DNA of 64,000 nucleotides from Bradyrhizobium nivariense (GCF_029846715.1 NZ_JARVWW010000025.1:1-64000); one strand, 5' to 3'. Shown: positions 24,913-33,768, counted from the first letter of the stretch. Notes: generated from the sequence alone by a model not told the origin. Translations and numbers: made by a program.

Positions 24913-25971
24913 ATGCTGAAGCGCAAGACTGGCAAGATTGCTCTGGGTTTCGCCGCGGCGCTCACCGCCAGCGCTGCGCTGGCGACGGTCGCGCAGGCGC
25001 GTGACCTCACCGTCGTATCGTGGGGCGGCGCCTATCAGGATGCCCAGAAGAAGGTCTATTTCGAGCCGTTCAAGAAAACGGCCCGTGTTCCGATGAACGA
25101 CGAGTCCTGGGACGGCGGCGTCGGCGTGTTGCGCGCCAAGGTGCAGGGCGGTGCCGCCACCTGGGACGTCGTCCAGGTCGAGAGCGACGAGCTCGCGGTC
25201 GGCTGCGAGGAAGGCCTGTTCGAGAAGCTGGATTATTCCAAGATCGGCGGCGAGGCCGCCTACATCCCGCCCTCGGTCAATCCCTGCGGCGTCGGCGCCA
25301 TCCTCTACGATTTCGTGCTCGGCTACGACAAGGACAAGCTGAAGGGCGCGCCTGCGGGCTGGGTCGACTTCTTCGACACCAAGAAGATTCCGGGCAAGCG
25401 CGGCCTGCGTCAAGGCCCGAAGACCACGCTGGAGATCGCCCTCATGGCCGACGGCGTCGCGCCAAAGGACGTCTACAAGGTGCTGGCGACCGACGAGGGC
25501 GTCGAGCGCGCGTTCAAGAAGCTGGACACCATCAAGGGCGACATCGTCTGGTGGAAGGCCGGTGCGCAGCCGCCGCAATTGCTCGCCTCCGGCGAGGTGG
25601 CGATGACTTCGGTCTACAACGGCCGCATCGACACCGCGAACAAGAACGAGAAGAAGAATTTTGGCATGGTGTGGGACGGCGCGCTCTTCACCCTCGATAG
25701 CTGGGTCATCCTGAAGGGCAGCCCGAACAAGGACGCAGCCTACAAGTTTCTGGACTTCGTCGGCAAAGCGGAAAACCAGTCAAAACTGTCGGAGAACATT
25801 GCCTATGGCACATCGAACAAGGACGCAGCCGCTCTGCTCGCGCCTGCCGTTCTGAAGGACCTGCCGACAGCACCTGATAACATCAAGAATGCGGTCGAGA
25901 TCAACGTTGCCTTCTGGCTCGAGAACATCGACCGCCTGACCGAGCGCTTCAACAAATGGGCAGCGAAATAG
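24913..25971 (+). CDS. ABC transporter substrate-binding protein, PotD/PotF-like
   Basis: A 352-residue periplasmic protein of the spermidine/putrescine family. Start MLKRKTGKIALGFAAALTASAALA gives a signal peptide with cleavage after AQA, followed by RDLTVVSWGGAYQDAQKKV, the typical mature N-terminus. Later family stretches include WDVVQVESDELAVGC, FDTKKIPGKRGLR and YNGRIDTA. It lies 56 bp after the ATPase gene. A family A repeat pair separates it from the permease gene. Ligand specificity cannot be assigned from sequence alone. Confidence 0.9.
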   Translation: MLKRKTGKIALGFAAALTASAALATVAQARDLTVVSWGGAYQDAQKKVYFEPFKKTARVPMNDESWDGGVGVLRAKVQGGAATWDVVQVESDELAVGCEEGLFEKLDYSKIGGEAAYIPPSVNPCGVGAILYDFVLGYDKDKLKGAPAGWVDFFDTKKIPGKRGLRQGPKTTLEIALMADGVAPKDVYKVLATDEGVERAFKKLDTIKGDIVWWKAGAQPPQLLASGEVAMTSVYNGRIDTANKNEKKNFGMVWDGALFTLDSWVILKGSPNKDAAYKFLDFVGKAENQSKLSENIAYGTSNKDAAALLAPAVLKDLPTAPDNIKNAVEINVAFWLENIDRLTERFNKWAAK

Positions 25972-26021
25972 CGCGCGGCCGAACCGGCGTGCGGCGCGCA
26001 TTGACAGCAGTTTCGTCGCGG

Positions 26022-26141
26022 CCATCCTTCGAGACGCCCGCCTTAGGCGGGCTCCTCAGGATGAGGACGGAGTGCGCAGCAGCGACGTCAGAGAGCCTCA
26101 TCCTGAGGAGACCGCGAAGCGGTCGTCTCGAAGGACGAGGC
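26022..26141. repeat. Family A repeat pair within the PotA-type operon
   Basis: Inverse unit at 26022-26067 (CATCCTTCGAGACGCCCGCC...GGGCTCCTCAGGATGAGG), forward unit at 26095-26141 (CTCATCCTGAGGAGACCGCG...CGTCTCGAAGGACGAGG). It occupies the 240-bp gap between the binding-protein and permease genes, where it may act as a transcript-stabilising or attenuating stem-loop. Confidence 0.8.
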
Positions 26142-26212
26142 GCTTGCTCAGGTCGCTCTGAAAGGCCACACGCGATTGCCACAGCCAAAATGGCGAGAGA
26201 TGTCCGGTCACA

Positions 26213-27487
26213 ATGGGGCTCCCGATGACGGCAGCCTCCTCAACCGGCGCCGATGCGTTGGCCAAGGTGCCGCTCAAGCGCCGTCTGAAGCAGGCGGAGC
26301 GCGCGCGCCAGATCAAGGCGCTGGCACTAATTCTGCCGCTTCTCGTCTTCCTGCTCTTCACCTTCGCAGGCCCGATCGCCGGCATGCTGTGGCGCGCGGT
26401 CGATGACCGGGAGGTGCGTCAGGTTCTGCCTCAAACCGTCGCTGCTCTCGCGAGCTGGGACGGCAAGGACCTGCCGGACGAGAAGGCCCACGCGGCGCTC
26501 GCAAGCGACATCCTGGCGGTGCGCGCCTCGGGCACCATCGCCATCGCGGCCAAGCGGCTCAACTACGCGCTGAACGGCTTCCGCACCATCCTCACCAGCA
26601 CCGCACGCAGTCTGAAGACCGTGCCGGAGCCCGGCACGGCCAGGGAGACGCTGGGCAAGATCAATCCGGCCTGGCGCGAACGCACCACCTGGACCACGAT
26701 CAAGAACGCCAGTGGCCCAGTCACCGGCTTCTACCTTTTGTCGGCGCTCGATCTGACGCGGAACGCGGACGGCGCGATCGTCGCAGCTCCGCCGGATCAG
26801 GCGATCTACCGCGACATTTTCACCCGCACCTTCCTCATCGGCCTCAGCGTCACGGTGCTCTGCCTGATCCTCGGCTTCCCGGTTGCTTACCTCTTGGCGA
26901 CGCTACCGCCCGGCCGGTCGAATCTGCTGATGATCTTCGTCCTGCTGCCGTTCTGGACTTCGCTTCTGGTCCGCACCTGCGCCTGGATCGTGCTGTTGCA
27001 GAGCAAGGGCGTCGTGAACGACAGCCTGCACTGGCTTGGCATCATCGACGAGCCGTTGCGCCTGATCTACAACCGCTTCGGTGTCTGCGTGGCCATGACC
27101 CACGTTCTCCTGCCATTCATGATCCTGCCGCTGTACAGCAGCATGAAGGCGATCTCGCCTGCTTACATGCGCGCCGCCGCCTCGCTCGGTGCGCCACCAC
27201 TCACCGCCTTCCTGCGCATCTACCTGCCCCAGACCCTGCCCGGCATCGGCGCGGGAAGCCTGCTCGTCTTCATCCTGGCGCTCGGCTACTACATCACACC
27301 GGCGCTCGTCGGGGGCGCCGCCGATCAGATGATCAGCTACTTCATCGCGCTCTACACGACCGAGACGGCCAATTGGGGCCTCGCTTCGGCGCTGGGTGCT
27401 GTGCTGCTGCTGGCGACTGTTCTGCTCGCTCTCGTCTACGGCAAGCTGGTGCAGGGACAGCATGTCACGGGAGGAATGAAGAATTGA
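26213..27487 (+). CDS. ABC transporter permease, PotB-like, with large periplasmic insertion
   Basis: A 424-residue permease, longer than the usual ~280-310. One membrane helix at ~38-58 (ALALILPLLVFLLFTFAGPIAG), then ~140 residues of soluble sequence, then the standard permease core from ~200: RTFLIGLSVTVLCLILGF, LLPFWTSLLVRTCAWIVLL, the EAA-type loop RAAASLGAPPLTAFLRIYLPQTLPG, and the last helices near 350-410. The core matches PotB; the insertion between TM1 and the core is the notable part. An alternative ATG 12 bases in would drop only MGLP. It shares a 4-bp overlap with the next gene. Confidence 0.88.
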   Translation: MGLPMTAASSTGADALAKVPLKRRLKQAERARQIKALALILPLLVFLLFTFAGPIAGMLWRAVDDREVRQVLPQTVAALASWDGKDLPDEKAHAALASDILAVRASGTIAIAAKRLNYALNGFRTILTSTARSLKTVPEPGTARETLGKINPAWRERTTWTTIKNASGPVTGFYLLSALDLTRNADGAIVAAPPDQAIYRDIFTRTFLIGLSVTVLCLILGFPVAYLLATLPPGRSNLLMIFVLLPFWTSLLVRTCAWIVLLQSKGVVNDSLHWLGIIDEPLRLIYNRFGVCVAMTHVLLPFMILPLYSSMKAISPAYMRAAASLGAPPLTAFLRIYLPQTLPGIGAGSLLVFILALGYYITPALVGGAADQMISYFIALYTTETANWGLASALGAVLLLATVLLALVYGKLVQGQHVTGGMKN

Positions 27488-28314
27488 GCGACAATCCCTC
27501 CCTCCGCACGCCCAGCCAGCGCATCGCGTGGACTGCGACCATCGTCATCTCCACGCTGGTGTTCATCTTCCTGATGGCGCCGATCCTTGCGATCATGCCG
27601 CTGTCCTTCAGCTCGGGCTCGTACCTCACCTATCCGCTGCCGGGCCTCTCCTTGCGCTGGTACGACGACTTCATCAATTCGCCGCGCTGGATGAATTCGC
27701 TGAAGAACAGCATGATCATCGGGGTAGCCTCGACCCTGCTGTCGATGGTTCTTGGCACGCTGGCCGCGCTGGGGCTGGCGCAGTGGAAGAGCCGATTCAA
27801 GCCGCTCGTGCTGGCTTTCGTGCTGTCGCCGGTGGTCGTGCCCGGCGTCATCACCGCGGTCGGTCTCTATTTCTTCTTCGCGCCGATCGGACTGACCGGC
27901 AGCTATCTCGGCTTGATCCTGGCCCACACTGCGCTTGCGACGCCCTTTGTGGTGATCACGGTCGGCGCGACGCTGCAAAGCTTCGACACCAATTTGGCAC
28001 GCGCCGCCGCCTCACTCGGCGCCTCGCCGCTTTATGCGTTCCGCCGCGTGATCCTGCCGCTGATCCTGCCCGGCCTGGCATCGGGGGCGCTGTTCGCATT
28101 CGCGACCAGCTTCGATGAGGTGGTGATCGTGCTGTTCATGGCAGGTCCGGAACAGCGCACCCTGCCGCGCGAGATGTTCAGCGGCATCCGCGAGAACATC
28201 AGCCCGACCATCACGGCAGCGGCTGTGATTCTGACGACCGTATCGGTCATCCTTCTCGCCACCCTGGAAGGCCTGCGCCGACGCAACGAACGGCTCAAGG
28301 GCGGCAGCGCCTGA
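27484..28314 (+). CDS. ABC transporter permease, PotC-like
   Basis: A 276-residue permease with six membrane helices, including TATIVISTLVFIFLMAPILA and LLSMVLGTLAALGLA, and the EAA-type loop RAAASLGASPLYAFRRVILPLILPG near residue 185. The start is a TTG overlapping the upstream stop (TTGA), preceded by GGAGGA at a good distance, so translation is coupled to the PotB-like gene. An upstream in-frame extension overlaps the previous gene and was rejected. It completes the importer encoded from 23747. Confidence 0.88.
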   Translation: MSDNPSLRTPSQRIAWTATIVISTLVFIFLMAPILAIMPLSFSSGSYLTYPLPGLSLRWYDDFINSPRWMNSLKNSMIIGVASTLLSMVLGTLAALGLAQWKSRFKPLVLAFVLSPVVVPGVITAVGLYFFFAPIGLTGSYLGLILAHTALATPFVVITVGATLQSFDTNLARAAASLGASPLYAFRRVILPLILPGLASGALFAFATSFDEVVIVLFMAGPEQRTLPREMFSGIRENISPTITAAAVILTTVSVILLATLEGLRRRNERLKGGSA

Positions 28315-28321
28315 GCTTAAC

Positions 28322-28550
28322 TTCTCCCTCTCCCCGCAAGCGGCAGGGCTATCGCATATGGTGTGCACGATGCGGCGGCATCGGCACTGGGCTCCCTCTC
28401 CCGCTTGCGGGGGAGGGCTGGGGTGGGGGTGTCTCCGCGTCGGGATTGTTGAGCATTGCGGAGAACGTCCCTGCGAGGCAAGAGCCCTCACCCGCCGCGC
28501 TCTGCGAGCGCGTCGGCCTCTCACGCAAGCGGGAGAGGCGAAGGAAACAC
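28322..28550. repeat. Family C repeat block
   Basis: CTCCCTCTCCCCGCAAGCGGCAGGG at the left, CTCTCCCGCTTGCGGGGGAGGGCTGGGG in the middle and CTCACGCAAGCGGGAGAGGCGAAGG at the right. The 354-bp gap between the PotC-like gene and the next binding-protein gene (28315-28668) holds this block and no gene. Confidence 0.7.
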
Positions 28551-28668
28551 CGTCGCGCCCTGCTTATTTCTCCACCCCCTCACGCATCTTTGGCTTAGCT
28601 GCCGCGACCGTTTCTCGCTAGAACGGTCCCCGCAACAAACCCAAACAACAACGCTGAGGGAGAAACAT

Positions 28669-29880
28669 ATGCAAAAACTCATCGCCGCGGTCGCGGTCGG
28701 TCTCGCTCTTGCCGCCACGTCAGGCGCGGCGCAGGCGCAGATTTCCGACGACGTCGTCAAGATCGGCGTGCTCACGGACATGTCGAGCCTCTATGCGGAC
28801 GCGACCGGCAAGGGCTCGCTTGCCGCCGTCGAGATGGCGGTCGCCGATTACGGCGCCAAGGTCGCCGGCAAGCCCGTGCAGGTGGTCGCCGCCGATCACC
28901 AGAACAAGCCTGATGTCGGCGTCAACATCGCCCGCAACTGGTACGACAACGACAAGGTCGACGCGATCTTCGATGTGCCGACGTCCTCGGTGGCGCTGCC
29001 GATCTCGGCGCTGACGCGCGAGAAGAACAAGATCAACATCAATTCCGGCGGCGGCTCCTCCGACATCACCGGCGTCGCCTGCTCGCCCAACACCGTGCAC
29101 TGGACCTACGACACCTATGCGCTGTCGAACGTCGCCGGCAAGGCGATGGTGAAGCGCGGCGAGGACACCTGGTTCTTCGTCACCGCCGACTACGCCTTCG
29201 GCATGGCGCTGCAGCGCGACGCCGCCAACGTGGTCAAGGAGAGCGGTGGCAAGGTGCTCGGCGAGGTCCGCCATCCGCTCAACTCGTCGGACTTCTCCTC
29301 CTTCCTGCTCCAGGCCCAGGCCTCCAAGGCCAAGGTGGTCGCGCTGGCCAATGCCGGCGGCGACACCACCAACGCGCTGAAGCAGGCGGCCGAGTTCGGC
29401 CTGACGCAAGGCGGCCAGAAGATGATCGCGCTGTTGCAGGAAATCACCGACACGCATTCGCTCGGCATCAAGGCCACGCAAGGCCTGATCGTGACCGACG
29501 CGTTCTACTGGGACATGAACGAGGAGACGCGCGCCTTCTCGAAGCGCTTCAACGAGAAGGTCGGCCACATGCCGACCATGATCCAGGCCGGCCTCTATTC
29601 GGCGACCATGCACTATCTGAAGGCGATCGAAGACATCAAGACCGACGAGGCGCCGAAGGTGATGGAAAAGATGCGCGCCACGCCGGTCAACGACTTCTTC
29701 GCCAAGAACGGCAAGATCCGCATCGACGGCCGCATGGTCCACGACATGTATCTGTTCGAGGTCAAGAAGCCTGAGGAATCCAAGGGCGAGTGGGACCTCT
29801 ACAAGCTCATCGCCACCGTCCCCGGCGACGAGGCGTTCCGCCCGCTCGACAAGGGCGGCTGCCCGCTGGTGACGCACTGA
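28669..29880 (+). CDS. ABC transporter substrate-binding protein, branched-chain amino-acid/amide type (orphan)
   Basis: A 403-residue periplasmic protein of the Leu/Ile/Val-binding (Peripla_BP_6) family. Start MQKLIAAVAVGLALAATSG with GAGGGAG upstream gives a signal peptide cut after AQA, followed by VVKIGVLTDMSSLYAD, the typical mature start. Internal landmarks: VVAADHQNKPDVGVNIARNWYDNDKVDAIFD and WFFVTADYAFGMALQRDA. There are no permease or ATPase genes nearby, so it is an orphan or uses a distant transporter. Ligand is unknown; members often bind amino acids or aromatic acids. Confidence 0.88.
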   Translation: MQKLIAAVAVGLALAATSGAAQAQISDDVVKIGVLTDMSSLYADATGKGSLAAVEMAVADYGAKVAGKPVQVVAADHQNKPDVGVNIARNWYDNDKVDAIFDVPTSSVALPISALTREKNKININSGGGSSDITGVACSPNTVHWTYDTYALSNVAGKAMVKRGEDTWFFVTADYAFGMALQRDAANVVKESGGKVLGEVRHPLNSSDFSSFLLQAQASKAKVVALANAGGDTTNALKQAAEFGLTQGGQKMIALLQEITDTHSLGIKATQGLIVTDAFYWDMNEETRAFSKRFNEKVGHMPTMIQAGLYSATMHYLKAIEDIKTDEAPKVMEKMRATPVNDFFAKNGKIRIDGRMVHDMYLFEVKKPEESKGEWDLYKLIATVPGDEAFRPLDKGGCPLVTH

Positions 29881-29909
29881 GCGAACATCCTGAGTCATTA
29901 CGAGCGACC

Positions 29910-29942
29910 GCGCGCCCGGTGAAAACCGGGCGCGCTTCGTTT
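29910..29942. terminator. Bidirectional-looking terminator
   Basis: An 11-bp GC stem GCGCGCCCGGT ... ACCGGGCGCGC with a GAAA tetraloop, followed by TTCGTTT. It lies 30 bp after the stop of the orphan binding-protein gene and just before the stop of the convergent PRC-barrel gene. Confidence 0.75.
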
Positions 29943-29962
29943 AGGCCGTCAAGCGAGCCGCA

Positions 29963-30487
29963 TTACTCCGAATACTTGAACTCGGGCATGTTCTTCAGCT
30001 CGTCCTTGGACGCATTGAACACGGCGTGGTCCGGATACCACTTCGACGAAGACGTCGCGGTGGGCGTCGTGGACTTGTCCATGCCGGTCGCAGCGCCCGT
30101 CGTCGTGCTCGCGGGGGGCTTGGCGCCCGGGTTCGTGCCGGCGCCGGTATAGGCTATCGCCTCGTTGGCGAATTTCAGCTTCTCGTAAGGCACGGCGACC
30201 AGATGCTCGCCCATGCCGAGGAAGCCGCCGACACCGATCACGGCAATCTTGATGTTGCCGTTCTTGTCCATCAGCAGCTCGTTGATCGAGCCGATGTTCT
30301 CATTGGCCTCATTGTAGACCCTCAGGCCTGACATCTTCGACGTACGCCACTCGCCGGAAGCGGTCGCGGTTGTCGTCGTGGCCGCAGTCGGCGCCTTGTC
30401 AGTGGTGGCGGTCGGCGATTGTGCGAACGCAACGGTCGCAAGCAACGCGGTGCCGGCAAGGCCGGCGGCGATCGATTTCATCAACAT
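29963..30487 (-). CDS. PRC-barrel domain protein, exported
   Basis: A 174-residue protein: signal peptide (MLMKSIAAGLAGTALLATVAFA), Thr/Ala-rich stretch, then a PRC-barrel domain (WRTSKMSGLRVYNEANENIGSINELLMDKNGNIKIAVIGVGGFLGMGEHLVAVPYEKL) at about 45-110. The C-terminal part is Thr/Ser/Lys-rich. GGAGAGGAC precedes the ATG. PRC-barrel exported proteins of this kind are often stress-induced in rhizobia. A candidate EcfG-type promoter lies upstream at 30523-30547. Function is unknown. Confidence 0.85.
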   Translation of the reverse strand: MLMKSIAAGLAGTALLATVAFAQSPTATTDKAPTAATTTTATASGEWRTSKMSGLRVYNEANENIGSINELLMDKNGNIKIAVIGVGGFLGMGEHLVAVPYEKLKFANEAIAYTGAGTNPGAKPPASTTTGAATGMDKSTTPTATSSSKWYPDHAVFNASKDELKNMPEFKYSE

Positions 30488-30522
30488 GTTGTCCTCTCCT
30501 TCGACAGAACTCGTGTGGAGAG

Positions 30523-30547
30523 AACCGCGCTGAACACGGGCAGTTCC
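30523..30547 (-). promoter_or_regulatory. Candidate EcfG-type (general stress) promoter for the PRC-barrel gene
   Basis: On the minus strand GGAAC (30543-30547) is followed after 16 bases by GGTT (30523-30526), close to the known alphaproteobacterial EcfG consensus GGAAC-N16/17-CGTT. It lies about 36 bp before the ATG of the PRC-barrel gene, a sensible distance. Only the first base of the -10 element departs from consensus. Confidence 0.5.
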
Positions 30548-30708
30548 TGAGTCGCGGCAATTTCGTTGCGTAATGATGGCGCTGCACTGCGACGAAGGTT
30601 CCTGCGTTCCGCAGGAACGTTCGAGATGCACGGTTCCCCGCCGGCGATGATGCGCCCTGGGAAGAAGCATCATCGCGGCGAGGACCGCACCGACCCGCGT
30701 CGCTCAGG

Positions 30709-31287
30709 TCAGCTCTTGTAGTCGATCAGAAGCGCGGAGAAGTCCGAGCTGGTGGATGAGCTGCCGCTGGCGCCGTAGGACGACGCCGACGATTGCGACT
30801 GCTGGAGCGCCTTGAGGAACTGCTGGAGGATCTCGGCCGTGGTGGAGTCGGTCGACGTGCTGCTGGTCGAGTCCGTCGACGACGAATCCGAGGAGCTGTC
30901 ATCCGGCGGCGGACCGGGCGGGGGCCCTCCCGCACCACCGGGACCACCGGGACCACCGGCGCCGCCGGGACCGTTGGCGAAGGTGGACTCGAACACGTTC
31001 TTCAGCTCGTCGGCCTGGTCCGAGGTCAGGGTCCCGTTCGACACCTCGTTGGAGATGAGGTCGTCGATCTTCGACTTCATGTCGTCCTTGGAGGGACGCG
31101 TGCCGCTCGACTGATCGCTCGACCGGCTCTGCTGGAGCGCCGTGTCGATGTCGGTCAGCGCCGTCGAGAGCGCCGACTGGTCCGACGACGAGACCGTGCC
31201 GGCGGAAACTTCCGATTGCAATTCCTGCTGCAGCCGCTGCAACGGCGACTGGTAGTTACCGGCGGAGGCCGCCGAAATCGAGGTCAT
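30709..31287 (-). CDS. Ser/Asp-rich protein of unknown function
   Basis: A 192-residue protein starting MTSISAASAGNYQSPLQRL after GGAG. Two helical segments (QSALSTALTDIDTALQQS; KSKIDDLISNEVSNGTLTSDQADELKNVFES) are followed by a Gly/Pro stretch (GPGGAGGPGG, PPPGPPP) and a run of Ser/Asp/Thr (SSSDSSSTDSTSSTSTDSTT), then a Gln-rich helix. No signal peptide. The DGT/LTSDQADEL pattern is EF-hand-like but lacks a clear calcium loop. It is divergent from the response-regulator gene with a ~180-bp intergenic region, so it may be a target of that system. Family not recognised. Confidence 0.65.
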   Translation of the reverse strand: MTSISAASAGNYQSPLQRLQQELQSEVSAGTVSSSDQSALSTALTDIDTALQQSRSSDQSSGTRPSKDDMKSKIDDLISNEVSNGTLTSDQADELKNVFESTFANGPGGAGGPGGPGGAGGPPPGPPPDDSSSDSSSTDSTSSTSTDSTTAEILQQFLKALQQSQSSASSYGASGSSSTSSDFSALLIDYKS

Positions 31288-31467
31288 GATGGCTCCGTGG
31301 GTTTTGCGGGGTTTCGTAGCCGACGACGCCACGATATGGTTAACGGTCTTAACGAGACCTTGCCGCTCCACTGCCCGGTGATGTCCTTGCGTTGCGGCGA
31401 GGGCTCTAGAAACAATCTGAAACAAAAATCTTCGCCTTTTGGCCCGAATCTTGGACAAACAAAGCGC

Positions 31468-32223
31468 ATGGCCATTCTCAATCCCAACATCCTGGTCGTC
31501 GAAGACGACCGCGAAACCCGGACGTTGATTGCGAAATATCTGCGCAACAACGCCTGCAACGTCACCGCCGTGAGCGACGGCCGCGAGATGTCGCGCGCCA
31601 TGGCCGATCATCGCGTCGACCTCATCATCCTCGACGTCATGCTGCCCGGTGAGGACGGCCTCAGCCTGTGCCGCAAGGTGCGCGCGGAGGCGCAGACGCC
31701 GATCATCATGCTGACCGCACGCGGCGAGGACATCGACCGCATCGTCGGCCTCGAGATGGGCGCGGACGACTATCTGCCGAAGCCGTTCAATCCGCGCGAG
31801 CTGCTCGCGCGCATCAACGCGGTGCTGCGCCGCCAGGCGTCCGCACAAGCCGCAAGCTCGATCGAAGGCGCCAGCACGCTCGCCTTCGAAGGCTGGCGCA
31901 TCGATCTGCGCCTGCGCGAGCTCCGCAATCCCGAAGGCGCGCGCGTCGCGGTGACCAGCGCCGAGTTCGACCTGCTGCGGACGTTCTGCGAGCGGCCCGG
32001 CCGCGTGCTGTCGCGCGACAGCCTGCTCGACCTCACGCAGGGGCGCAACACCGGCTCGTTCGAGCGCTCCATCGACGTGCTGGTCAGCCGCATCCGCCGC
32101 AAGATCGAGCCCAATCCGGCCGATCCGACCATCATCAAGACGGTGCGCTCCGGCGGCTATTTGTTCACGCCAAGAACGGAAGCGGTAAGAACGGAAGCGG
32201 TCGCGGCAGCCCTGAGCGTCTGA
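31468..32223 (+). CDS. OmpR-family response regulator
   Basis: A 251-residue response regulator. Start MAILNPNILVVEDDRETRT. Receiver domain: acidic pair EDD near residue 13, phospho-acceptor Asp in LIILDVMLPGEDG, Thr in IIMLTARGEDID and the conserved Lys in YLPKPFNPRELLA. The C-terminal winged helix (VTSAEFDLLRTFCERPGRVLSRDSLLD ... RSIDVLVSRIRRKIE ... GGYLFTP) is typical of OmpR/PhoB. The upstream frame extension is out of family. It is followed after 1 bp by its probable sensor kinase. Stimulus unknown. Confidence 0.92.
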   Translation: MAILNPNILVVEDDRETRTLIAKYLRNNACNVTAVSDGREMSRAMADHRVDLIILDVMLPGEDGLSLCRKVRAEAQTPIIMLTARGEDIDRIVGLEMGADDYLPKPFNPRELLARINAVLRRQASAQAASSIEGASTLAFEGWRIDLRLRELRNPEGARVAVTSAEFDLLRTFCERPGRVLSRDSLLDLTQGRNTGSFERSIDVLVSRIRRKIEPNPADPTIIKTVRSGGYLFTPRTEAVRTEAVAAALSV

Positions 32224-32224
32224 C

Positions 32225-33550
32225 ATGCGTTTTTTGGGATTTTTCCATCTCAGGAGCATCAGCGGCCAGATCGCCGCGCTCGTCGTGGTGTCGATCGTCG
32301 CGCTTCATCTCATCATCGCGGCCGGTTTTCTGATTACGCGGCCGGACCGCGCGACGGCGCCGCCCGACAGCGAGCATGAACTGGCTAATGCCGCGCTGCT
32401 GCTGTCCGCGGCCGACGCGAGCGAGCGGCCGCGCCTTCTCGCCGACATCGCGCGCGCCTTTCCGGATCTGCGGGTCGAAGCGATCGCGCCCGGCTCCGTG
32501 ACGGCCATCGGCGACAGCGAAGGCCCGCATTTGCACGGCATGCGCCGCCATCTCGGCGAGGGCTACAAGGTCGTCACGCTGGCGCCGAACGGCGGCTCGT
32601 CCCGGATCGGCATCCAGGTGCCCGACGGCACAACGATCGCTGGCCATATTGAACGGGGACGGCCGGGCTGGTTCTGGGGCAATCCCTGGATATCGACGCT
32701 GCTATCTGCGGTGATCAGCGTGACGCTGCTCGGCGTATGGGCCGCGCATGCGCTCGCCGCGCCGCTGTCGTCGTTTGCGAAGGCGGCCGAAAGCTTCAGC
32801 CTGGACGGGACGGCGAATCCCCTGCCCGAGCGCGGCCCGGAAGAGATCCGCTCGGTCGCGCGCGCGCTCAACCGCATGCACGAGCGGATCGCGCGACTGA
32901 TGTCGGACCGCACGCGGATGCTCGCCGCGATCAGCCACGATCTGCGCACACCGATCACGCGGCTGCGCCTGCGCGCCGAGTTCATCGAGGACGAAGGCAA
33001 CCGCAAGCGCATGCTGATCGATCTCGACCAGATGCGCTCGATGCTGGAATCCGTGCTGTCGCTGTTGCGCAACGACCGCCAGATCGAGGCGGTGACGCTG
33101 GTCGACATCGCGAGCACGCTGCAGCTCATCGCCGACCAGTTCGGCGACATGGGCCATGTCGTGCACTATGACGGCCCGCTATCTGCGACCGCCGCGGCGC
33201 GGCCCGACGATCTGCATCGCGGCGTCACCAACCTCGTCGAGAACGCGGTGCGCTTCGGCGCCGAGGTGACGATCCGCCTCGACATGTCAGGCACCAGGCT
33301 CGTCATCGACGTCGAGGACGATGGTCCCGGCATTTCGGATGCGCGCAAGCAGGAAATGCTGGAGCCGTTCGTGCGCGGCGACGATGCGCGCACCATGGAC
33401 GATTCCACCGGCTTCGGCCTCGGCCTGTCGATCGCGCGCGCGATCGCGCTCGCCCATGGCGGCGAGCTGTCACTGCACGACCGCGAGCCGCACGGCTTGA
33501 TCGTGCGGATGCAATTGCCGGTGTGGCAGCAGCCGCGGCTGGCGGCGTAA
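32225..33550 (+). CDS. Sensor histidine kinase, EnvZ-like
   Basis: A 441-residue membrane kinase. TM1 near residues 12-40 (IAALVVVSIVALHLIIAAGFLI), periplasmic domain, TM2 near 160 (ISTLLSAVISVTLLGVWAAHALA), HAMP, dimerisation/phospho-acceptor helix with ISHDLRTPITRLRLRAEF (His), then the ATPase domain with NLVENAVRF (N box), DVEDDGPGI (G1) and GFGLGLSI (G2). It directly follows the response-regulator gene and the pair forms a two-component system. The ligand is unknown. Confidence 0.92.
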   Translation: MRFLGFFHLRSISGQIAALVVVSIVALHLIIAAGFLITRPDRATAPPDSEHELANAALLLSAADASERPRLLADIARAFPDLRVEAIAPGSVTAIGDSEGPHLHGMRRHLGEGYKVVTLAPNGGSSRIGIQVPDGTTIAGHIERGRPGWFWGNPWISTLLSAVISVTLLGVWAAHALAAPLSSFAKAAESFSLDGTANPLPERGPEEIRSVARALNRMHERIARLMSDRTRMLAAISHDLRTPITRLRLRAEFIEDEGNRKRMLIDLDQMRSMLESVLSLLRNDRQIEAVTLVDIASTLQLIADQFGDMGHVVHYDGPLSATAAARPDDLHRGVTNLVENAVRFGAEVTIRLDMSGTRLVIDVEDDGPGISDARKQEMLEPFVRGDDARTMDDSTGFGLGLSIARAIALAHGGELSLHDREPHGLIVRMQLPVWQQPRLAA

Positions 33551-33552
33551 GC

Positions 33553-33768
33553 TCAGGCCGCGAGCGGCGGGTGCTCGAAGGCCTCACGCTCGAAGATCGC
33601 CACCGCCTCGAAGCGATAGTTGCAGGCGCGGCAATTCCAGAGATAGGAGATGCGTCCCTCGCCCGGCTCGATCCAGTCCGGCTCCGGAATCGGCGTGCCG
33701 CATTGGGCACATGGGTTCTGCCTCGGAATTTCGCCGAAATGTGCCTTGGCCTTGTTGGCTTTTGTCAT
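33553..33768 (-). CDS. Small zinc-ribbon protein
   Basis: A 71-residue protein starting MTKANKAKAHFG after a GGGAGAGG site. Two CxxC pairs (NPCAQCGTP and WNCRACNYR) about 28 residues apart form a probable zinc ribbon. The rest is polar. It converges with the histidine kinase gene, with only 2 bp between the stops. Function is unknown; such ribbons usually bind nucleic acid or protein. A longer upstream frame has no SD and is poorly supported. Confidence 0.75.
   Translation of the reverse strand: MTKANKAKAHFGEIPRQNPCAQCGTPIPEPDWIEPGEGRISYLWNCRACNYRFEAVAIFEREAFEHPPLAA

Noticed and set aside
26022..26141. Possible insertion-sequence ends in the polyamine-transporter operon
   Set aside because: The element matches the family A repeat pairs seen elsewhere and has no transposase or target duplication.
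28720..29898. Minus-strand 392-codon frame over the orphan binding-protein gene
   Set aside because: Antisense shadow; the plus-strand product has a signal peptide and Peripla_BP_6 motifs.
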